A stretch of 14,643 nucleotides of DNA from CAZBWP01 sp964630265 (lineage in GTDB: Bacteria; Pseudomonadota; Alphaproteobacteria; Rhodospirillales; Defluviicoccaceae). The notes beneath the pieces are model-generated. The model ran no database searches and was not told where the DNA came from. It was given only the letters and a program-made list of their open reading frames with translations. A program made the position numbers and the translations under genes. The stretch lies in the NCBI GenBank assembly GCA_964630265.1, contig CAZVRW010000074.1, positions 1 to 14,643 on the forward strand, given 5' to 3'. Below are positions 14,362 to 14,643 of the stretch, piece after piece (within the stretch, counting starts at the first letter, position 1; each line of letters begins with the position of its first letter).

Positions 14362-14411
14362 GGCGTGCCGGACGACTCCATAACCCACTGATTCTTCGGA
14401 AGGTTTCTGTC

Positions 14412-14561
14412 ATGAGCGCGAAATGGCTCTCGGCTGGCATGGTGCTTGCATCTTCGATGGCAGGTGTGTCGGAGCGGACCGCAGCGGAAAAGGGTTCACC
14501 GCCACGCTCAAGCGAGGACACTGGGAAAAAACGCTGCCCCGTGCGGGCAAACAGGAGGTAA
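14412..14561 (+). CDS. Short 49-aa ORF, possible secreted or leader peptide
   Basis: The ATG at 14412 has GGAAGG 9-14 bases upstream. The peptide begins MSAKWLSAGMVLASSMAG, like a short Sec signal, and continues as a Lys/Arg/Ser-rich tail with one Cys (KKRCPVRANRR). It matches no family I know. Its TAA (14559-14561) directly follows the AGGAGG of the next gene, so its translation could affect the next start. It could instead be a decayed gene or a chance frame; the good ribosome site and arrangement are the only support. Confidence 0.42.
   Translation: MSAKWLSAGMVLASSMAGVSERTAAEKGSPPRSSEDTGKKRCPVRANRR
14553..14558 (+). promoter_or_regulatory. Shine-Dalgarno AGGAGG of the last gene
   Basis: A perfect AGGAGG, 7 bases before the ATG at 14566 and immediately before the stop codon of the 49-aa ORF. 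It fixes the start of the last gene and suggests translational coupling. Confidence 0.85.
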
Positions 14562-14565
14562 AAAC

Positions 14566-14643
14566 ATGTTGAACAAACTTCTCATCGCGGGGGTCGCCGG
14601 GGCCGCGCTCGTCGCCATCGGGACCAGCACCGCCAACGCGCAG
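14566..14643 (+). CDS. Secreted protein, N-terminal signal peptide only (cut by window end)
   Basis: The 26 visible codons start at the ATG at 14566 behind a perfect AGGAGG. They read as a classic Sec signal peptide: basic MLNK, a hydrophobic core LLIAGVAGAALVAIG, and a TANAQ end with a likely signal peptidase I cut after ANA. The mature protein is outside the window, so its function cannot be told. The long regulated-looking leader upstream suggests inducible expression. Confidence 0.8.
   Translation, partial: MLNKLLIAGVAGAALVAIGTSTANAQ

Larger units (their letters stand above)
13945..14411. other. 467-bp non-coding leader region after tRNA-Thr
   Basis: No frame here looks like a protein. 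The stretch holds a hairpin after tRNA-Thr, an AT-rich island in GC-rich DNA, two TGTAAA-type 17-bp elements and a very strong GC hairpin before the next start codon. It reads as a regulatory leader for the genes from 14412 on. Confidence 0.6.

Overview
The window looks like the chromosome of a high-GC alphaproteobacterium, probably Rhodospirillales-like (order is an inference). Signs are the run murA - hisG (short form) - hisD - UPF0262 - low-Mr phosphatase - infA - maf - RNase E/G - yacG - tRNA-Phe, the tRNA-Tyr/tRNA-Gly/tuf cluster whose EF-Tu N-terminus has the 'PHCNVGTI' variant, and CCA encoded in every tRNA gene. It is almost all housekeeping. I see no integrase, transposase, CRISPR array, phage gene or defence gene.

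Left end (1-1525): on the minus strand a TTGACA-type promoter precedes tRNA-Tyr(GTA), tRNA-Gly(TCC), a 7-copy 15/16-bp tandem repeat and the first 17 codons of tuf, a tufB-type tRNA-EF-Tu transcription unit. Divergent from it on the plus strand is an RlmB/TrmH-like rRNA 2'-O-methyltransferase, followed by a 13-bp x3 repeat. The middle left (1526-6272, all minus) holds glgX (glycogen debranching), a 429-bp gene-free spacer, a secreted cupin and a secreted kelch-type beta-propeller protein of unknown role.

Centre and right (6273-13344, all minus) is a long, tightly packed run. murA (peptidoglycan) comes first, then hisG-hisD (histidine), UPF0262 and an LMW-PTP-like protein, then infA, maf, RNase E/G and yacG (translation, nucleotide sanitation, RNA decay, gyrase inhibition). 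Several neighbours overlap (hisG/hisD 17 bp, maf/rng 11 bp, rng/yacG 17 bp), so translational coupling is likely. tRNA-Phe has its own good promoter and a large hairpin after it.

Right end (13485-14643): a 70-aa conserved-looking small protein (minus), tRNA-Thr(GGT) (plus), then a 467-bp non-coding leader with two TGTAAA-type 17-bp elements, one a 7-bp-arm palindrome, and an 11-bp-arm GC hairpin. It leads to a 49-codon ORF whose stop abuts the AGGAGG of a second secreted protein cut by the window end. The most unusual features are the six short tandem duplications at gene boundaries (one inside the tuf leader, one making the maf tail and rng start context, one at the tRNA-Thr promoter), the cupin with Met in the usual His-ligand position, and the regulatory-looking leader at the right edge.
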